Shown: in pieces, positions 60,916 to 64,000 of the stretch
Position numbering within the stretch: the stretch's first letter is position 1
Layout of the letters: every line of letters starts with the position of its first letter
NCBI GenBank assembly: GCA_964246705.1
Contig: CAXTRQ010000003.1
Location: forward strand, 20,772-84,771
Direction of reading: 5' to 3'
DNA from: DASZCR01 sp964246705
GTDB lineage: Bacteria; Acidobacteriota; Blastocatellia; Pyrinomonadales; Pyrinomonadaceae
DNA length: 64,000 bases
The notes under the pieces: model-generated
Seen by the model: the letters and a program-made list of their open reading frames with translations, nothing else
Database searches by the model: none
Told to the model about the DNA's origin: nothing
Position numbers and translations under genes: made by a program

Positions 60916-62430
60916 ATGCGTCGGTTCAAACGTCCTGCGCCTGCAAGTTCGGATGCGCGAAAGAAGCGGCGCTCGGCATTCCTGCTCGCGCTCGTCAGTC
61001 TTCTGCTCTGCGGCGCGCACGGCTTCAGCAGGTCTCTCGTAGAAGCTGAAAACGCACTTCAAAATTGTCGAAGCAGAGCTTATCCCTACCCGTTTCGGTC
61101 ACAGAGAACAAGGGTAGGGACAAGCCCTGCCCCGGCAAAAATTTCCAGCGCAGTAAATCCTGCGACAAGTTTTGATACTTATCATCTAACGCCGGAAGAT
61201 GCGGCGTTTATCGAAGATTTGGAGCGGCGCACCTTCCGCTACTTCCTCGAACATTCCGACTCTCAGACGGGACTCGTCCTCGACCGCGCGCATACCGACG
61301 GGAGACCACACGGCGAGCGTGATCCTAATCACAACATTGCGAGCAGCGCCGCCACCGGCTTCGGCCTGACAGCTTTTTGTATTGCTGCCGAACGTCATTG
61401 GATTCCGGTTGAAGAGGCGCGCCGTCGCGTACTGACGACTCTCCGCTTTTTCGCCGAACGCGCTTCACAAGAACACGGATGGTTTCTTCACTGGATGGAC
61501 GGAGAGACCGGCGAGAGACGCTGGCAAAGTGAATACTCGTCCATTGACACGGCGTTGCTGCTCGGCGGCGTCTTGACTGCGCGCGGGTATTTCCAAACCG
61601 ACGCGGAGATTGTGCGTCTGGCGACCAAAATTTATGAGCGCGTGGATTTTCAATGGATGCTCGCGGGTCACCCGACTCTTATCTCGCATGGCTGGCGACC
61701 GGAGACCGGATTTCTGAAATCGCGCTGGGACACCTACAGCGAGCACTTGATTCTTCAACTACTCGCCATCGGTTCGCCGACACACGCCGTCACGCCGCGC
61801 GCATGGCGTGCGTGGCAGCGCATGCGCATCACTTATGCCGGATACACATACCTGAACGCAGGGCCGCTCTTCACACATCAATTCTCACATGCATGGGTAG
61901 ACTTTCGTGGCCGCCGGGAAAGTTGGTATCCGTTCACAAACTATTTTGAAAATTCGATTGCCGCGACGCGCGCGCATCGAGAGTTCTGCATCGCACTGGC
62001 GCGCGACTTTCCCGGCTACGGCGTGGACGTGTGGGGCATCACGGCATCCGATAGTGTGAAGGGTTATGTAGCGTGGGGCGGGCCGCCGCGCGACCCTGCG
62101 ATTGATGGGACGGTTGTCCCTTACGCGGCAGGCGGTTCACTTCAATTCACGCCCGACATCTCTGTGCCTGCTCTGCGGAAGATGCACGAGAAATTCGGCG
62201 ATGCCATTTATGGTCGCTACGGTTTCACAGATGCCTTTAACCCCAACACGGGATGGGTTAATAAAGATGTGATTGGTCTCGATCTCGGCATCACGCTGTT
62301 GAGCGCAGAGAATTTGCGTACTGGAGATGTCTGGCGTTGGTTTATGCGTAATCGGGAAATCAAGCGCGCCATGAGATTAGTTGGACTCTCCAAAACTGTC
62401 GGGCGGCGTTCGGGCAAAAGTGGCGGATGA
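60916..62430 (+). CDS. Exported glycoamylase-domain enzyme, GH144-like (candidate endo-beta-1,2-glucanase)
   Basis: A 504-residue exported protein with a signal peptide (AFLLALVSLLLCGAHGFSRS). The catalytic part (~95-490) is an (alpha/alpha)6 toroid of the glycoamylase-like type: EDLERRTFRYFLEHSDSQTG, HNIASSAATGFGLTAFCIAA, GWFLHWMDGETGERRWQSEY, SSIDTALLLGGVLTARGYF, WDTYSEHLILQLLAIGSP, LFTHQFSHAWVDFRG and YVAWGGPPRDPAIDGTVVPY. CAZy family GH144 endo-beta-1,2-glucanases have this domain, often beside a GH3 beta-glucosidase, as here with three bases between genes. Residues ~55-75 are encoded by a REP-like palindrome and are probably a late insertion. The family fits well; the beta-1,2 specificity is inferred. 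Confidence 0.88.
   Translation: MRRFKRPAPASSDARKKRRSAFLLALVSLLLCGAHGFSRSLVEAENALQNCRSRAYPYPFRSQRTRVGTSPAPAKISSAVNPATSFDTYHLTPEDAAFIEDLERRTFRYFLEHSDSQTGLVLDRAHTDGRPHGERDPNHNIASSAATGFGLTAFCIAAERHWIPVEEARRRVLTTLRFFAERASQEHGWFLHWMDGETGERRWQSEYSSIDTALLLGGVLTARGYFQTDAEIVRLATKIYERVDFQWMLAGHPTLISHGWRPETGFLKSRWDTYSEHLILQLLAIGSPTHAVTPRAWRAWQRMRITYAGYTYLNAGPLFTHQFSHAWVDFRGRRESWYPFTNYFENSIAATRAHREFCIALARDFPGYGVDVWGITASDSVKGYVAWGGPPRDPAIDGTVVPYAAGGSLQFTPDISVPALRKMHEKFGDAIYGRYGFTDAFNPNTGWVNKDVIGLDLGITLLSAENLRTGDVWRWFMRNREIKRAMRLVGLSKTVGRRSGKSGG
61079..61124. repeat. REP-like palindrome inside the GH144-like coding sequence
   Basis: cttatccctaccc (61079-61091) pairs with gggtagggacaag (61112-61124) at 12 of 13 positions, 20-base loop. 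It is read through in frame between the signal peptide and the catalytic domain. Confidence 0.7.
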
Positions 62431-62455
62431 AGAGAAGGCTTCTCCGAATGTGCCT

Positions 62456-63580
62456 CTAGTTTGCCAATCGAGAAGTCATACTCTGTGCGTGCGAGATGCT
62501 TTCAGCATGTGGCTGAGCAGTTGCGTCCCGGAACGCCGACTCAACCGCCGGGCCTGCCACGTAGTTACTGAAAATGACGTTCCTCAGTTTGGAGTCGCCC
62601 GCAACTCGTTTCCGAAACTCGTCGAGGTTCACACTTTTCCGCGCCTGCTCCAAAGTTTCCCCGCGCGCCACTGCTGCTTCAACCTGCTGCTTGATAGACG
62701 CGAACATATCTTCGATGAGCTTGAGATACAAATCATCATGCAGCACTGGCCCGTGACCGGGAACAATAATGGTCGGGTGCAGCGCTCGCAGTTTTGCGAG
62801 CGTCGCAGCCCAATCGCCGACGTGCGATTGGTCACCGCCGACGAGCGGAACAGGCCAGACCACGAGATCGCCCGCGACGACAATGCCCTCTCTGGGCAGG
62901 TGAACCACGAGGTCTCCGCTCGTGTGTCCGCGCCCCAGATACTTTATATCAATGATGCGATTGCCACGATAAAGCGTCAGATGGTCTTCGACGGTCATCG
63001 TCGGAAGGACGACCTGTGACTGTGGAGCTTCGCCCAAAACAAAGTCTGCAAGCTTAATGTCATTGGTGTAGCTCTCGCGCTCTTCGTCGGTCAGCGTGCC
63101 GCCGCCGGGGCTAGTGTTCTTCTCTATATTACTTCGGATAAAATCAAGAAACCGGGGCGCGCCCTCAAGGAACTTCTTTCGATTTACCGCGCCGGTCGTG
63201 GGCAAATACTCGCGCGTCCTCGCGTGGGCGATGAACTCGACGCCGGGGAAGGCGTCTCGATAAACTTGATCGCCTCTGATATGGTCATCGTGCCAGTGGG
63301 TATTGATAACGTACTTAACGGGCTTGGCGGTCAGTTGACGTAGCGCCGCCAATACTTCTTTGGTAATGGAAGGAGCGCCGCTGGTATCAACGACAACCAC
63401 ATCGTCCGTATTGATGATAAAAACATTGTTCGCGTCAACCATCAGCCCCGGAGGGTCTTTGCGGATGGTTGCGTAGACGCCCTCGGCAACCTTCACTACC
63501 TCAAAATTTTTAGTTTGACCAACGGCGGTGAGCGGCGTCAGCAGGATAAGCGCAAACAAGGAGACCCGCGCCAGCGACAT
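62456..63580 (-). CDS. Exported MBL-fold metallo-hydrolase
   Basis: A 374-residue exported protein. The ATG at 63580 follows GGGGAAA closely and gives a proper signal peptide (VSLFALILLTPLTAVGQ); the longer open frame upstream does not. The metallo-beta-lactamase domain (~25-260) has the metal motif THWHDDHIRG (HxHxDH, ~95-100), a zinc-binding His in GRGHTSGDLVVHLP (~195), Asp in VVAGDLVVWP (~212) and PGHGPVLHDD (~250). The C-terminal ~90 residues are helical (MFASIKQQVEAAVARGETLE), resembling QuiP/cyclase-type secreted MBL proteins rather than true beta-lactamases. Substrate unknown. It is convergent with the GH144-like gene, 25 bases between stops. Confidence 0.9.
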   Translation of the reverse strand: MSLARVSLFALILLTPLTAVGQTKNFEVVKVAEGVYATIRKDPPGLMVDANNVFIINTDDVVVVDTSGAPSITKEVLAALRQLTAKPVKYVINTHWHDDHIRGDQVYRDAFPGVEFIAHARTREYLPTTGAVNRKKFLEGAPRFLDFIRSNIEKNTSPGGGTLTDEERESYTNDIKLADFVLGEAPQSQVVLPTMTVEDHLTLYRGNRIIDIKYLGRGHTSGDLVVHLPREGIVVAGDLVVWPVPLVGGDQSHVGDWAATLAKLRALHPTIIVPGHGPVLHDDLYLKLIEDMFASIKQQVEAAVARGETLEQARKSVNLDEFRKRVAGDSKLRNVIFSNYVAGPAVESAFRDATAQPHAESISHAQSMTSRLAN

Positions 63581-64000
63581 ATACTTTCCCCAATCCCGAT
63601 TATCGAAGAGTTGCAAAGGACAAAAACCCCTACGATTCTTGCCCGGAATAAGTTTAGCCAGCGGGATCACGAATTTTTACAATCATCCGAGCATCTAGAT
63701 TGAAGATTTGAAATCTCGAATCTTCAACAGCTTAACTTTTACGCGTCGCTTCGCCTTTGCGTCTAGACGCGCGTTGCTGGACGCAGGCAGCGTGGGCCCT
63801 CTGCCTGCGCCCGTGTGACCACCTATGTCAAAGAACTTTCGTGCTGGATAATCTTCTCTGGTCGAATAATCCTCTGCTCTGAAAGCACCAAATATGCGGA
63901 CGAGCCTGACAATTTCATTGTTTATCAGACGCCCCACTCATGCAGATAACTTCTCGTAGAGTTTGGACATCGCTCTCTTCAATAACTGAAAATTGGCCTT
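63581..64000. other. Right-end intergenic region
   Basis: No supported gene. It contains the composite repeat copy B (63703-63775). A minus-strand frame at 63695-63937 has no domain, no ribosome site and includes the repeat, so it is not called. Confidence 0.55.
63703..63775. repeat. Composite palindromic repeat, copy B
   Basis: The 14-mer aagatttgaaatct (63703-63716) is identical to 37040-37053. Here an overlapping 9-base-pair hairpin forms between ttgaagatt (63700-63708) and aatcttcaa (63719-63727). A tail with cctttgcgtctagacgcgcg follows at 63754-63773, like that of copy A. Confidence 0.55.

Noticed and set aside
63695..63937. Possible 80-residue gene at the right edge
   Set aside because: It includes the composite palindromic repeat and has no recognisable domain or ribosome site.

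Overview
The window looks like a draft-assembly scaffold from a soil-type Acidobacteriota genome, most likely Blastocatellia/Pyrinomonadales-like. This is an inference from the gene content: an Oar-type TonB receptor with a carboxypeptidase-regulatory N-terminus, DUF4331, PilZ proteins, multi-PAS kinases, SigK-like ECF sigma factors, a giant multicopper oxidase and moderately high GC. No rRNA, tRNA, CRISPR array, integrase or intact insertion sequence was found. Three 10-N gaps (13326, 15018, 57234) and a G13/C19 homopolymer junction (5246-5277) mark places where the assembly should not be trusted blindly.

Layout. 1-3.3 kb: a hybrid histidine kinase running off the left edge and a divergent NarL-type regulator. 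3.4-14.7 kb, all minus strand: a PilZ protein, a sigma-54 activator without receiver domain, a ~2970-residue secreted kelch/MBG/PKD/ConA-like surface protein (split by a gap that is probably zero-length), and a second PilZ protein. 15.2-24.1 kb, all minus: an SCO-type copper chaperone, a secreted seven-bladed-type beta-propeller protein, a small secreted protein and a 1709-residue multicopper oxidase of MofA-like size; together these look like an extracytoplasmic copper-enzyme module. 24.9-30.2 kb: a decayed kinase/receiver remnant, a four-PAS/GAF histidine kinase translationally coupled to its NarL-type regulator, a lone receiver protein and an orphan SigK-like sigma factor. 30.4-33.8 kb: a frameshifted cytochrome-family remnant without heme motif, a small MBL hydrolase, and a SigK/RskA-like sigma/anti-sigma pair.

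34.0-54.5 kb is a surface-polysaccharide cluster: five separate glycosyltransferases plus a GT2-GT4 fusion, a DegT/DnrJ aminotransferase, two paralogous GNAT acetyltransferases, a Wzm/Wzt ABC exporter with a C-terminal cargo domain on Wzt, and a GDP-fucose-synthase-like SDR. It is split by a minus-strand block (37.1-43.4 kb) holding a TonB-receptor pseudogene and a DUF4331 - TPR - NicO/UreH-fusion operon, with the two GNAT paralogues sitting on either side of the block.

54.9-62.4 kb is a polysaccharide-utilisation-like operon: Oar-type TonB receptor, GH3 beta-glucosidase and a glycoamylase-domain (GH144-like) enzyme, which together suggest uptake and breakdown of beta-1,2-glucan or a related glucan. 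The right end carries a secreted MBL-fold hydrolase. Several imperfect palindromes of REP type lie between genes, and one lies inside the GH144-like reading frame.
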